From Acidobacteriota bacterium (GTDB lineage Bacteria > Acidobacteriota > JAAYUB01 > JAMOQF01): DNA of 53,370 nt. The notes beneath the pieces were generated by a model. The model saw only the letters and a program-made list of their open reading frames with translations, had not been told where the DNA came from and did not search any database. The stretch covers positions 1-53,370 of the forward strand of contig JAMOQF010000065.1 in the NCBI GenBank assembly GCA_027064125.1, read 5' to 3'. This document shows, piece after piece, positions 34,172-42,926 of the stretch (the stretch's first letter is position 1; each line of letters starts with the position of its first letter). Made by a program: the position numbers and the translations under genes.

Positions 34172-34468
34172 ATGGAAAATAGAAAGAGATCTATTGTTAA
34201 ATCATTTGTCTGGAAAACCACAGGTTTTATCACACTTGCTACAGTTAGTTATTTTGTGACCGGAAGTTTCAAGGAGATGTCAATTATAACAATACTTTAT
34301 CATGGGATTGGTATTGTGCTTTACTACATTCACGAGAGGGTGTGGGAAAGAATCAGGTGGGGAAAGGTAGAACATCCCCTCTCTGTGATAGAAATAGAGG
34401 GGGAAATAAATGAAAAGGATATAGATCTCATTAGAAAAAAATTGCAGGAATTGGGATACGTAAAGTGA
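34172..34468 (+). CDS. DUF2061 membrane protein
   Basis: A 98-residue protein with the DUF2061 signature: RSIVKSFVWKTTGFITLAT, two membrane helices (about 14-30 and 38-56), and HERVWERIRWG. A C-terminal extension (VIEIEGEINEKDIDLIRKKL) of about 25 residues is added. In some bacteria this domain is fused to or adjacent to sulfate-activation enzymes (CysN/CysC), which is interesting given the sat-cysC cluster elsewhere in this window, but the role is unknown. It lies 9 bases before the SAM hydroxide adenosyltransferase gene. Confidence 0.85.
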   Translation: MENRKRSIVKSFVWKTTGFITLATVSYFVTGSFKEMSIITILYHGIGIVLYYIHERVWERIRWGKVEHPLSVIEIEGEINEKDIDLIRKKLQELGYVK

Positions 34469-34476
34469 GGTTTTAA

Positions 34477-35283
34477 ATGGAAGATAGGATTATTTCACTT
34501 TTAACTGATTTTGGGGATTCTCCATATGTGGGTAGTATGAAGGGTGTCATAATGAAGGTAAATCCCTCTGCACATATTATAGATATTACCCATAGCATTA
34601 GAAGGGGAGATATAAGAGAAGCAGCATTTTCTCTTTTTATGGCTTATAGGTATTTTCCAGAGTTTTCCATTCATGTTGTTGTTGTAGACCCGACAGTTGG
34701 GTCAGAAAGGCGTCCCATTATAGTTGTTACTGAAAAATACTATTTTGTGGGTCCGGACAATGGTGTGTTTAGTTATATCTACAAATATGATGAAGTTTAT
34801 AAGGTTGTTGAGATTTCTGAAGAACATTTTTTTAATGAGAAGGTTTCAAATACATTTCACGGCAGGGATATCTTTGGACCTGTTGCTGGGTGGATGTCTA
34901 AGGGGATAGATACCTCCAAATTTGGTGAGGTGATAGGAGATTACAAGTACTTTGAGATTTCAGATCCACAGATTATAAAACCGGGTGCCTTAAAGGGAAA
35001 AATAATCTATGTGGATAGGTTTGGGAATTTGATTACCAATATAACTGAAAGACATATACCTTTAACTGAAAAGGGATATCCAGATATAGTTAAAGTAATA
35101 ACCTCATCTGGTGAAATTACTGCCAGATATAGATATTACAGTGAATCCCCAAATAATGAGGATCCCTTTTTCATAATGGGAAGTAGTGGCTTTTATGAAA
35201 TTGCAGTAAACGGGAGAAGTGCCAGAGAAAAACTGAAACTTAAAATTGGCTCTGAAATAGGAGTGCTCTACAATCCCAGGTAA
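34477..35283 (+). CDS. SAM hydroxide adenosyltransferase (DUF62)
   Basis: A 268-residue member of the fluorinase/chlorinase/DUF62 family that hydrolyses S-adenosylmethionine to adenosine and methionine. SLLTDFGDSPYVGSMKG is the N-terminal SAM site, DITHSI and VVDPTVGSERRPI are diagnostic, and HGRDIFGPVA carries the Arg-Asp-His triad typical of the hydroxide branch. No halide-specific loop of fluorinases is seen. The physiological role in bacteria is not established. The 3' end overlaps that of the endonuclease V gene by 16 bases on the opposite strand. Confidence 0.92.
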   Translation: MEDRIISLLTDFGDSPYVGSMKGVIMKVNPSAHIIDITHSIRRGDIREAAFSLFMAYRYFPEFSIHVVVVDPTVGSERRPIIVVTEKYYFVGPDNGVFSYIYKYDEVYKVVEISEEHFFNEKVSNTFHGRDIFGPVAGWMSKGIDTSKFGEVIGDYKYFEISDPQIIKPGALKGKIIYVDRFGNLITNITERHIPLTEKGYPDIVKVITSSGEITARYRYYSESPNNEDPFFIMGSSGFYEIAVNGRSAREKLKLKIGSEIGVLYNPR

Positions 35284-35930
35284 TTTTTTTTAAGTTCCTT
35301 TGTAAATTTATCCGCGAGTCTTGTTGGCTCAGGCAATCTGTATCTTGTGGATGTATTTCTTACCACCTCAATTGATTTATTTATGTCAACCAAATGCCCC
35401 GGTGATATGAAGATGGGTTTTACCCGGGGTTTATTCCTTAATACTGCTCCAATTTGTTCCCCCTTGTACCACAGAGGGCTCCAGGATTTCATGTTTAGTG
35501 GAGGTGGGGTGAAGTGCCCAACCAATTTCTTTTTGGCGCACCCAATGGTTGGTCTGTTTAATATTATTCCAAGGTGTGTGGCAAGACCCATCTTTCTTGG
35601 ATGAGCTATCCCCTGTCCATCACATATGTAGATATCCGGGGAAATTTTACACTTTTTTATACATTCAAGAATAGGAGGAATTTCTCTAAAGGAGAGAAGA
35701 CCTGGGATGTAGGGAAATGTAATCTGCGAAATATGATATTTTTTCTCAACAATTTCAAGTGTTTTATAGTTTAAAACAACAATTGTTGCAAAGGCCAGAT
35801 TTACTCTTTTTACATAAGATACATCTACACCTGCTATATATTTTATATTTCCCACTTTGCTTTCAAGAATTATTTGGGAAGATAGTTTTCTTTGAAGTTC
35901 AAAATATTTTTTGTAGTTTTTATCAGCCAT
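35268..35930 (-). CDS. nfi: endonuclease V (deoxyinosine 3' endonuclease)
   Basis: A 220-residue endonuclease V, which nicks DNA one nucleotide 3' of deoxyinosine. GVDVSY carries the first metal-binding Asp, TFPYIPGLLSFREIP the base-pocket and second acidic ligand, ICDGQGIAHPRKMGLA the DGxG-AHPR motif, and PTIGCAKKKLVG the conserved C-terminal block. Length and motif order are normal. It overlaps the upstream glucose-6-phosphate isomerase gene by 8 bases and so is probably expressed with it. Confidence 0.94.
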   Translation of the reverse strand: MADKNYKKYFELQRKLSSQIILESKVGNIKYIAGVDVSYVKRVNLAFATIVVLNYKTLEIVEKKYHISQITFPYIPGLLSFREIPPILECIKKCKISPDIYICDGQGIAHPRKMGLATHLGIILNRPTIGCAKKKLVGHFTPPPLNMKSWSPLWYKGEQIGAVLRNKPRVKPIFISPGHLVDINKSIEVVRNTSTRYRLPEPTRLADKFTKELKKNYLGL

Positions 35931-37296
35931 TTAGTTTTTCTTTCATAATCTTTTTATAATCTTCAACTCCCGGTTGATCGTATGGATTTACATCAAGCAA
36001 TTCCCCTTCAAAGGCCGTTGCTATCTCAAAAAAATAAAAAAGCATTCCCAGATAAAATTCATTGATTTCTGGAATTATTATTTTGCAGACAGGCCTTTCT
36101 GCTTTACTCAGCGCTATTTCATTTGCCTCAAGTGCTGTAGATAGTAGTGTTGAGAATTTTTTCCCATTTAGAAAATTCAATTTTTCAGAAAAGGGGTTTT
36201 TATCAGGCAATTTTATATCCCATTCTCCAAAGTCTTTGACTCCAATCATTGTTATAATCTTATTATATTTACCTTCTCTGTGTTGTTGAGTTTGTGCGTG
36301 CATGTCGGTTGTCCCAAGAGCAGGTATTGGAGTTCTGCCTTCATTTACTATTTCTCCACTTCTATTTTTCTCTTTACCCAAACTTTCTGCGAGAAGTTGC
36401 ACATACCAGAGAGAGAGGGATTTTAATCTATCGGAATAGGGCATTAAAACCGATTCATTAAATCCCTTTTTTTTGTACAAAAGATAGGAAAGTGTGGCAT
36501 ACAGATATGCCGGATTTTCAAAAAGGTCTTCATTGGAAGTGATTTCATCCATTTTTTTGGCCCCCAACAGTAAATTTTCTATATCAATATTTAGGATTGA
36601 GGCAAGCACAAGTCCTACTTCTGATAAGACTGACCATCTACCACCTATTCCTTCGGGAACCTCAAAACTTTCAAGATGGAGGTCCCTGACAATTTTCCTG
36701 AGAACTCCCTTTTCCCTATCAGTTATCGCTGTAAAATGATTTTGAGGTGAAAGACCCCTTTCCTTAATTTTAGAAAAAGTGTACAAAAATGCTGCCATTG
36801 TCTCCATGGTTGTCCCAGATTTTGATATAACAATGAACATGGTTTTTTCGATATCAATGACTTCAAACAATCCCTTTAATGTCGTTGGATCAACATTGTT
36901 GCCTGCAAAGTAAACCTTTGGTATTTCTTCTGAAAATTGAAAGGGATGAATGAGTGCATCCACAAGCACCTGGTTGCCTAAGTAACTGCCTCCTATGCCG
37001 AGGGATACCACATATTTATAATTACTTCTAACCATCTTTCCAAAATTTAAGATTTTTTCAATTAATTCCCTTTTCTCTTCCATTTGATAGGGAAGTTTTG
37101 TAAATAAAACCTTCTCACCATGCCCCTTTGCCTCTCCCCTTTCCCTCAAGATTTTTATGGCCTTAATGGCATTACCTATCTTTTCTTCAATTTCTTCGAT
37201 ATTTTCTATGGATATGCCATTATCTCCAATCCCGGATTTTGTGAGGTTTTTAAAGAAAATTTCAAAACTTTCCTTTTTTATCCTATCAAGTTTCAA
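35923..37296 (-). CDS. pgi: glucose-6-phosphate isomerase
   Basis: A 457-residue bacterial-type phosphoglucose isomerase interconverting glucose-6-phosphate and fructose-6-phosphate. GIGGSYLGNQVLVDAL and ISKSGTTMETM bind the phosphate and GIGGRWSVLSEVG is a family signature, with the catalytic Glu and His in the following segments (DMHAQTQQHREG). AAGGAGG-type ribosome site precedes the start. It heads a two-gene reverse unit with endonuclease V, an unrelated repair gene. Confidence 0.95.
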   Translation of the reverse strand: MKLDRIKKESFEIFFKNLTKSGIGDNGISIENIEEIEEKIGNAIKAIKILRERGEAKGHGEKVLFTKLPYQMEEKRELIEKILNFGKMVRSNYKYVVSLGIGGSYLGNQVLVDALIHPFQFSEEIPKVYFAGNNVDPTTLKGLFEVIDIEKTMFIVISKSGTTMETMAAFLYTFSKIKERGLSPQNHFTAITDREKGVLRKIVRDLHLESFEVPEGIGGRWSVLSEVGLVLASILNIDIENLLLGAKKMDEITSNEDLFENPAYLYATLSYLLYKKKGFNESVLMPYSDRLKSLSLWYVQLLAESLGKEKNRSGEIVNEGRTPIPALGTTDMHAQTQQHREGKYNKIITMIGVKDFGEWDIKLPDKNPFSEKLNFLNGKKFSTLLSTALEANEIALSKAERPVCKIIIPEINEFYLGMLFYFFEIATAFEGELLDVNPYDQPGVEDYKKIMKEKLNG

Positions 37297-37374
37297 TTTT
37301 TCCTCCTTAAGATATAAAAAAATTCCTTAAATTATTATATAATACTATTCACATTTTTAACAGGGGTTAGAAAA

Positions 37375-39936
37375 ATGAAAAAAACGGTTCTTTTTTTAAT
37401 TTTAACGACATTTTTAATGGGAGTAATTTTTTCTATGGAAGAAAAGAAAAAAGATAATGAAAACCATATTGAAAAATGGCTTGTGGCAGGTCCGGTGAAG
37501 ATAATTACGCCACCATTTTTAGACACTTATCTGAGGAGTGATTATGTAAAGGAATTGCTTGAGAAGGAAGTTGTGAAAATCGATAGATTTACTCCAGTGG
37601 AGGGAAAGGTATTGACGAATGATGGTGAAAACAGTGTAAAGTGGGAAGTCCTGAAGAAGGGATATAAGTTTTCAGAATCAGCAGATGATTATTTCATCTA
37701 CTATTTTTCCACATATATAAGGGTAAATAGATTTGCAAAACTTGAGTTTAATTTCAAAATAGATAAGCCCTTCAAAGTTTTTCTTGATGGAAAAGATATA
37801 CTTACGGAAAAGAATCCAGGTAAAGATGGCACTAAGAAAAGTGTGGAATTGATAGAGGGAACCCACTGGCTTTTGATTAAGGTCGTTTCAGATGTTAAGT
37901 TTAATTTTTCTGTGACATACAAAAAGGATGAGGAAACAAAGGAAGCAGAAGTTGAATTTTCCACTTCATCTGAAAGGGTTTTGAGCAAATATGAGATTTT
38001 AAATGGCAATAAGGTAAGTGGAGTTGTGGTTTCAGATGATGGAAGATATGTTGCCTATGAGATTTCCCACATGGATACCTGTGGAAAAACTCACTCATTT
38101 TTTGAGATATGGGATTCTGCCGTTAAAAGAGTGATTTTTAAGTCTCCAGAAGATTTAAATGTTAAGAAATTTTTGTGGGTAAGTGGTAGAAATGGATTTT
38201 TGCTTCAGGTAAAAAGTGGAAGTAAAAATTCAATATATTTTTTAGATATTAAAGCACTTAAGAGTAAGAAATTATTGGGACCTGAAAAGGATGTAAATCT
38301 TTATGGAGCCTCACCAGATGGAAGATATTTTGTCTATTCAAGATTTATAAAGGTCAAGGATTACAAAGATGGATATAAATATTTTAGAAGCCTTGAGGAT
38401 AGACAACTGGGAAGCAGGAATAAAAGGACCGTATATCTATATTTTTTTGATGGAGGAAAAAATTTCCCCATTCTTTTCAATACAGAAAAGATAAATTTGC
38501 TTGATATAAGTGAAGATGGCAAAAAGTTACTTTTTGGAAAGGAAGTTATTGATTATAAGAAAAGGCCCTATGTTTTTTTTGAATATTATATTTATTCCCT
38601 TAAAGAAGGAAAACTTGAAAAGGTACTTGAAAATCAATGGATATATAGTGCAACCTTTTCCCCCGATGGAGAAAAACTTGCCCTTATGACTTCTCCTTCT
38701 GCATTTAATAATCTCTGCCTCAATCTTAAGGATAAGGGGAAAATTCCAAATGACTACGATAATCAACTTGTAATATATGATTTAAAAAGCAAAAGGGCAA
38801 TTTGTTCGTCAAAAAATTTTTATCCTTCCCTTATTGCTATGAATTGGGTGAAGGATGATATGATTTTACTTAAGGTAAATGACACGGTATATGACAACCT
38901 CTACATCTACAATCCAGTAAAAAAGGAGTTTAAAAAATTAAGTACTGAGGTTGATGTTGTGAGGGATTTTGGGGTGAGTAGAGATGGAAGATATGTTGCG
39001 TACAGTGGCGTTAAGGTGCAGAAGCCTGAGGCAATCTATTTTTACAATGTTTTGACTGATAAAAATATTTTGATAGAAGATGTGAATGAAAATCTTCTTA
39101 GGAATGTTAAATTGGGGAAACTGGAAGATTTTTCCTTCATTGATAAAGATGGATATCAGATAGTTGGCAGAATTTACTATCCACCATATTTTGATTCACA
39201 TAAGAAATATCCTGCAATTATCTACTACTATGGTGGTACCCTTCCAATAGAAAGGGATTTTGGGGGTAGATATCCAAAAAATTGGTGGGCTGCAAGGGGA
39301 TATGTGGTCTATGTCCTTCAACCCAGAGGAACAGTTGGTTTTGGTCAGGAGTTTTCTGCCTTTCATGTAAATGATTGGGGAACAAAGGCAGGTGAAGATA
39401 TTATAGAAGGAACTAAAAAGTTTTTAAAATCGCATCCATTTGTAGATCCCAAAAGAGTTGGAATAATAGGTGCGTCTTATGGTGGATTTATGACAATGAG
39501 TCTTTTAACCAGGACCGATATGTATGCCGCTGCAGTTTCCCATGCTGGAATAAGCGATTTGACCCACTACTGGGGAGAGGGATATTGGGGATATACATAT
39601 TCTTCAGTTGCCACTGCAAATAGTTTTCCCTGGAACAGGAAGGATATCTATGTGGGAAAAAGCCCGGTTTATGGTGCAGATAAAATAAAGACCCCCCTTC
39701 TTTTACTTCAGGGAACAGATGATACAAATGTACCAACTGGTGAGAGCGATATTATGTTTACTGCACTGAAACTTTTAGGGGTACCCACAGCACTTGTTAA
39801 GTTTAAAGGAGAGAATCACTGGATTTTAGAGTATAAACACAGGGTGAAGTGGATGGACACCATCATTGCCTGGTTTGACAAGTGGCTTAAGAGTGAACCT
39901 CAAATGTGGGAAAGCATGTACCCTGAAAAGAAGTAG
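37375..39936 (+). CDS. secreted S9 prolyl oligopeptidase family peptidase
   Basis: An 853-residue exported serine peptidase of the acylaminoacyl-peptidase/DPP-like branch. A short signal segment (VLFLILTTFLMGVIF) leads a jelly-roll-like N-terminal region (WLVAGPVKIITPPF), then a WD-type propeller, then the hydrolase domain with GASYGGFM (Ser), GTDDTNVP (Asp) and GENHWI (His). With the DPP-IV at 25.6 kb it suggests growth on peptides. A TATAAT lies at 37338-37343 but its -35 is unclear. The intergenic distance from pgi is 78 bases, divergent. Confidence 0.9.
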   Translation: MKKTVLFLILTTFLMGVIFSMEEKKKDNENHIEKWLVAGPVKIITPPFLDTYLRSDYVKELLEKEVVKIDRFTPVEGKVLTNDGENSVKWEVLKKGYKFSESADDYFIYYFSTYIRVNRFAKLEFNFKIDKPFKVFLDGKDILTEKNPGKDGTKKSVELIEGTHWLLIKVVSDVKFNFSVTYKKDEETKEAEVEFSTSSERVLSKYEILNGNKVSGVVVSDDGRYVAYEISHMDTCGKTHSFFEIWDSAVKRVIFKSPEDLNVKKFLWVSGRNGFLLQVKSGSKNSIYFLDIKALKSKKLLGPEKDVNLYGASPDGRYFVYSRFIKVKDYKDGYKYFRSLEDRQLGSRNKRTVYLYFFDGGKNFPILFNTEKINLLDISEDGKKLLFGKEVIDYKKRPYVFFEYYIYSLKEGKLEKVLENQWIYSATFSPDGEKLALMTSPSAFNNLCLNLKDKGKIPNDYDNQLVIYDLKSKRAICSSKNFYPSLIAMNWVKDDMILLKVNDTVYDNLYIYNPVKKEFKKLSTEVDVVRDFGVSRDGRYVAYSGVKVQKPEAIYFYNVLTDKNILIEDVNENLLRNVKLGKLEDFSFIDKDGYQIVGRIYYPPYFDSHKKYPAIIYYYGGTLPIERDFGGRYPKNWWAARGYVVYVLQPRGTVGFGQEFSAFHVNDWGTKAGEDIIEGTKKFLKSHPFVDPKRVGIIGASYGGFMTMSLLTRTDMYAAAVSHAGISDLTHYWGEGYWGYTYSSVATANSFPWNRKDIYVGKSPVYGADKIKTPLLLLQGTDDTNVPTGESDIMFTALKLLGVPTALVKFKGENHWILEYKHRVKWMDTIIAWFDKWLKSEPQMWESMYPEKK

Positions 39937-39956
39937 TGATTGATTTTTTAAAAAGA

Positions 39957-40034
39957 TGGCGGGGCCGACGAGACTCGAACTCGCGACCTCCGGCGTGACA
40001 GGCCGGCGTTCTAACCATCCTGAACTACGACCCC
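39957..40034 (-). tRNA. tRNA-Asp (GTC)
   Basis: The reverse strand folds as a cloverleaf. Acceptor GGGGTCG pairs with CGGCCCC, then discriminator G and an encoded CCA. The anticodon arm is CCGGC-CTGTCAC-GCCGG with anticodon GTC (complement of 39997-39999), and the T-arm contains TTCGAGT. Confidence 0.96.
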
Positions 40035-40047
40035 GCAAGAACTTAAG

Positions 40048-40123
40048 TGGTGGGCGGTACAGGGCTCGAACCTGTGACCTCCGGTTTGTAAGACCGATGC
40101 TCTCCCAGCTGAGCTAACCGCCC
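40048..40123 (-). tRNA. tRNA-Val (TAC)
   Basis: The reverse strand folds as a cloverleaf. Acceptor GGGCGGT pairs with ACCGCCC, then discriminator A and an encoded CCA. The anticodon loop CTTACAA gives anticodon TAC (complement of 40088-40090), and the T-arm contains TTCGAGC. It is 13 bases from tRNA-Asp, so both are probably one transcript. Confidence 0.96.
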
Positions 40124-40211
40124 ATATTAACCTCAAAGAGTTAAGAAATATAATCTACAATTTTATGCTTGTCAAGATTTTTTTTATTTTTTTGTGTATG
40201 TTGTTCTAATG

Positions 40212-40242
40212 TTGTTATTAATGCCATTTTTTGTAGTATAAT
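40212..40242 (+). promoter_or_regulatory. putative sigma-70 promoter of ABC/smpB operon
   Basis: A perfect TATAAT (40237-40242) lies 19 bp after TTGTTA (40212-40217). AGGAGG follows at 40258-40263, nine bases before the ATG at 40272. Confidence 0.5.
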
Positions 40243-40271
40243 CTCTATTTTTGGAATAGGAGGAATTATTT

Positions 40272-41210
40272 ATGGAGAGGGATCTGGCCATTGAAGTCCT
40301 CGATGTTGAAAAGAGTTTTGGAGATGTTAAAGCCCTTGATGGAATAACATTTTCCATAGAAAGGGGAGAAATATTTGGACTTCTGGGACCAAATGGTGCT
40401 GGTAAGACCACTACAATCAGAACCATTCTGGGGATAATTTTACCCGATAGTGGAGAAATTAGGGTAAATGGAGAGAGGTTTTCAAGTAAGATGAGGGATA
40501 TCTTTGGGTATTTACCAGAGGAAAGGGGACTTTATAGAAAGATGAGGGTGGGAGATTTGATTTTATTTTTTGGTAGATCAAAAGGATTTTTTTCAAGGGA
40601 ACTCCACGAAAAGATAGATTTTTGGCTTAAAAAGATGGAACTTTTTGAGTATAAGAACAAAAAGATTGAGGAACTTTCAAAGGGGATGCAGCAAAAGATA
40701 CAGTTTGTAATTACTGTTATAAGTAATCCTGATATAATAATTTTAGATGAACCTTTTTCTGGACTTGACCCCATAAATAGGGATCTCTTTAAAGAGATAA
40801 TTCTGGATTTAAATGGAGAGGGAAAGACAATAATTTACTCCACCCACAATATGGAGGAGGCGGAAAAATTGAGTAATTCAATTTGCCTCATAAATAGGGG
40901 TAAGGTGTTGATTTTTGGGAAGTTAGGTGAGGTTAAAGAAAAATATGGAACAAATAGCATAGTTGTGGAAAGTGAAGATGATATATCCTTTTTAAGAGAT
41001 TATGATTTTTTCAGTGAGGTGGACATATACAAAAATTATGCTGAATTTACATTGAAAGAAGGTGTAAAACCCATAGAGATCTTGAAGATTTTTACCGAAA
41101 AGGGAATTAACTTGAAGAAATTTCAGGTTCTTGAGCCTTCTTTGAGGAGAATTTTTGTATCAAGTGTGAAGGAGGAAGAAAGGAGGGCAGAAGGTGTTCT
41201 GGAAAATTAG
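40272..41210 (+). CDS. ABC transporter ATP-binding protein (ABC-2/NatA-like)
   Basis: A 312-residue ATPase subunit. Walker A is GPNGAGKTTT, the signature is LSKGMQQKIQ, Walker B is IIILDEPFSGLDP and the switch His is in YSTHNMEEAEKLS. A C-terminal domain of about 90 residues follows, as in NatA and YhaQ-type exporters. It overlaps its permease by 17 bases. It heads a long plus-strand operon. The substrate is not known; sodium, antimicrobial or lipid export are possible. Confidence 0.92.
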   Translation: MERDLAIEVLDVEKSFGDVKALDGITFSIERGEIFGLLGPNGAGKTTTIRTILGIILPDSGEIRVNGERFSSKMRDIFGYLPEERGLYRKMRVGDLILFFGRSKGFFSRELHEKIDFWLKKMELFEYKNKKIEELSKGMQQKIQFVITVISNPDIIILDEPFSGLDPINRDLFKEIILDLNGEGKTIIYSTHNMEEAEKLSNSICLINRGKVLIFGKLGEVKEKYGTNSIVVESEDDISFLRDYDFFSEVDIYKNYAEFTLKEGVKPIEILKIFTEKGINLKKFQVLEPSLRRIFVSSVKEEERRAEGVLEN

Positions 41211-42447
41211 AGAGGTTTTAAGAAGGGAATATATTGAAAGGGTTAGAAAAAAAAGTTTCTGGATTTCTACTTTTGTGTTGCCACTTCTTTTTTTGCTTTT
41301 TACCTTTTTACCCCTTTTTCTGGGAACTGTTTCAGGTCCAAAGGTTTATAAGATAGGAATTGTGGATGAAGATGGTTATGTTAAGGAGAAACTCACCTCT
41401 GAAAAAAAGGGTGATAAAGGTAAGTTGAGGTTTTTTTTGACAGATAAAAGTGAAATTTCTAAACTAAAAAAAGATGTTTTGAATAAAAAAATAACGGGAT
41501 ATATAGTAATTCCCCATGAATTTGAAAGTAAAGGTATATCCTTTTATACGTTAAATACCAATAATGTGAAACTTATTAAAAGTATTGCTGAAAAATTCAG
41601 AGAATTTGCGGTTTCAAAAAGATTGAAAAAGATGAATCTTAATTTAACTTCTGATGAGATGAAAAAGATAATAGAAGGGGTTAAGGTAGAAACCTTTAAG
41701 GTTAAGAAAAAGGGTAAGGCGGAGAAGAGCAATTTTGGAATTTCCTTTCTGGTTGTCTTTTCTTTTATCTTTATTCTTTATATGATTTTGATCATGTATG
41801 GGGCCATAAGTATGAGGGGGGTTATTGAGGAAAAGTCCAGCAGGATAATGGAAGTTTTACTTTCCATGTATTCTCCCTTTGAACTCATGATGGGGAAGTT
41901 ACTTGGGATTGGTTTTGTGGGACTTACACAGATAGTTGTGTATATGATTTTTGCCGGAATTATAGGATTTTTTGCAGCAGTTCAGGCTGTTTTAATTTTG
42001 CCTCAGATTGCGGAAGTCTTCAAAAATTTTAATTTTTCAATTTTTATCTACTATATAGTTTTCTTCCTTCTTGGATATTTCATGTATACTTCAATGTTTC
42101 TGGGAATAGGATCTTTATGTTCCACGGAGGAGGATGCCCAAAATATTCAGGCCCCGGTCGTGTTTTTAATAGTTATACCCTTTGTGAGTACAATATATCT
42201 CATTCAAAACCCGGATTCCCTTGTGTCTGTGATTTTTTCATTTATTCCCTTTTTCTCTCCAATGGTAATGTTTATGAGGATTGCCACCACCTCACCCCCT
42301 TTTTGGCAGGTGCTTCTATCAATAGTTATTACTGCCTTGTTTACAATATTTAGCGTTAAACTGAGTGCTAAAATTTTTAGGATAGGGGTTTTGATGTATG
42401 GTAAAAGACCTTCCTTCAAGGAAATTTTTAGATGGATGAGGGAGTAA
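41194..42447 (+). CDS. ABC-2 type permease (NatB/YhaP-like)
   Basis: A 417-residue membrane subunit with one N-terminal helix (about 21-42), a periplasmic domain of about 130 residues (IGIVDEDGYVKEK onward), and five or six C-terminal helices. GVIEEKSSRIMEVLLSMYSP is the ABC-2/NatB signature between helices 2 and 3. The start is GTG at 41194, seven bases after AGGAGGG inside the ATPase gene. It works with the ATPase immediately upstream. Confidence 0.9.
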   Translation: MFWKIREVLRREYIERVRKKSFWISTFVLPLLFLLFTFLPLFLGTVSGPKVYKIGIVDEDGYVKEKLTSEKKGDKGKLRFFLTDKSEISKLKKDVLNKKITGYIVIPHEFESKGISFYTLNTNNVKLIKSIAEKFREFAVSKRLKKMNLNLTSDEMKKIIEGVKVETFKVKKKGKAEKSNFGISFLVVFSFIFILYMILIMYGAISMRGVIEEKSSRIMEVLLSMYSPFELMMGKLLGIGFVGLTQIVVYMIFAGIIGFFAAVQAVLILPQIAEVFKNFNFSIFIYYIVFFLLGYFMYTSMFLGIGSLCSTEEDAQNIQAPVVFLIVIPFVSTIYLIQNPDSLVSVIFSFIPFFSPMVMFMRIATTSPPFWQVLLSIVITALFTIFSVKLSAKIFRIGVLMYGKRPSFKEIFRWMRE

Positions 42448-42450
42448 TAG

Positions 42451-42918
42451 ATGCCAAAAAATGAAGGAATAAAAATAGTAACTAAAAATAAAAAGGCATA
42501 TCATGACTATGATATCCTTGAGACCTTTGAGGCTGGAATTGTCCTGACGGGTACAGAGGTTAAATCCATAAGGGAGGGAAGGATAAATTTAAAGGATTCA
42601 TATGCCAGAATAAAGAAGGGAGAAGTTTACCTAATGGAATGCCACATAAGTCCCTACCCCCATGGCGGTAGGTTTAACCATGAACCAACCAGAGAAAGAA
42701 AACTTCTGTTAAAAAAAAGGGAAATAAAACGTTTGATTGGTAAAATAAAGGAAAAGGGGATGACTCTTGTCCCTTTAAAGGTTTATTTCAAAAGGGGATT
42801 GGTTAAAGTGGAACTTGGACTGTGTAAGGGGAGGAAACTTCACGACAAACGTGCTGCAGAGCAGGAAAAAACCATAAAAAGGGAAATAGATGCGGCCCTT
42901 AAAAAATATAAATATTAG
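42451..42918 (+). CDS. smpB: SsrA-binding protein SmpB
   Basis: A 155-residue SmpB, which delivers tmRNA to stalled ribosomes. NKKAYHDYDILETFEAGIVL, GTEVKSIREGRINLKDSYA and the C-terminal KGRKLHDKRAAEQEK helix are all diagnostic. The position only 3 bases after the permease stop shows operon membership. No tmRNA gene (ssrA) is recognised in the window. Confidence 0.96.
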   Translation: MPKNEGIKIVTKNKKAYHDYDILETFEAGIVLTGTEVKSIREGRINLKDSYARIKKGEVYLMECHISPYPHGGRFNHEPTRERKLLLKKREIKRLIGKIKEKGMTLVPLKVYFKRGLVKVELGLCKGRKLHDKRAAEQEKTIKREIDAALKKYKY

Positions 42919-42926
42919 GAGGGTAC

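Noticed and set aside
5673-35283. Identical 16-base tail-to-tail overlaps at 5673-5688 and 35268-35283
   Set aside because: The sequences differ and the equal length appears to be coincidence in a compact genome.
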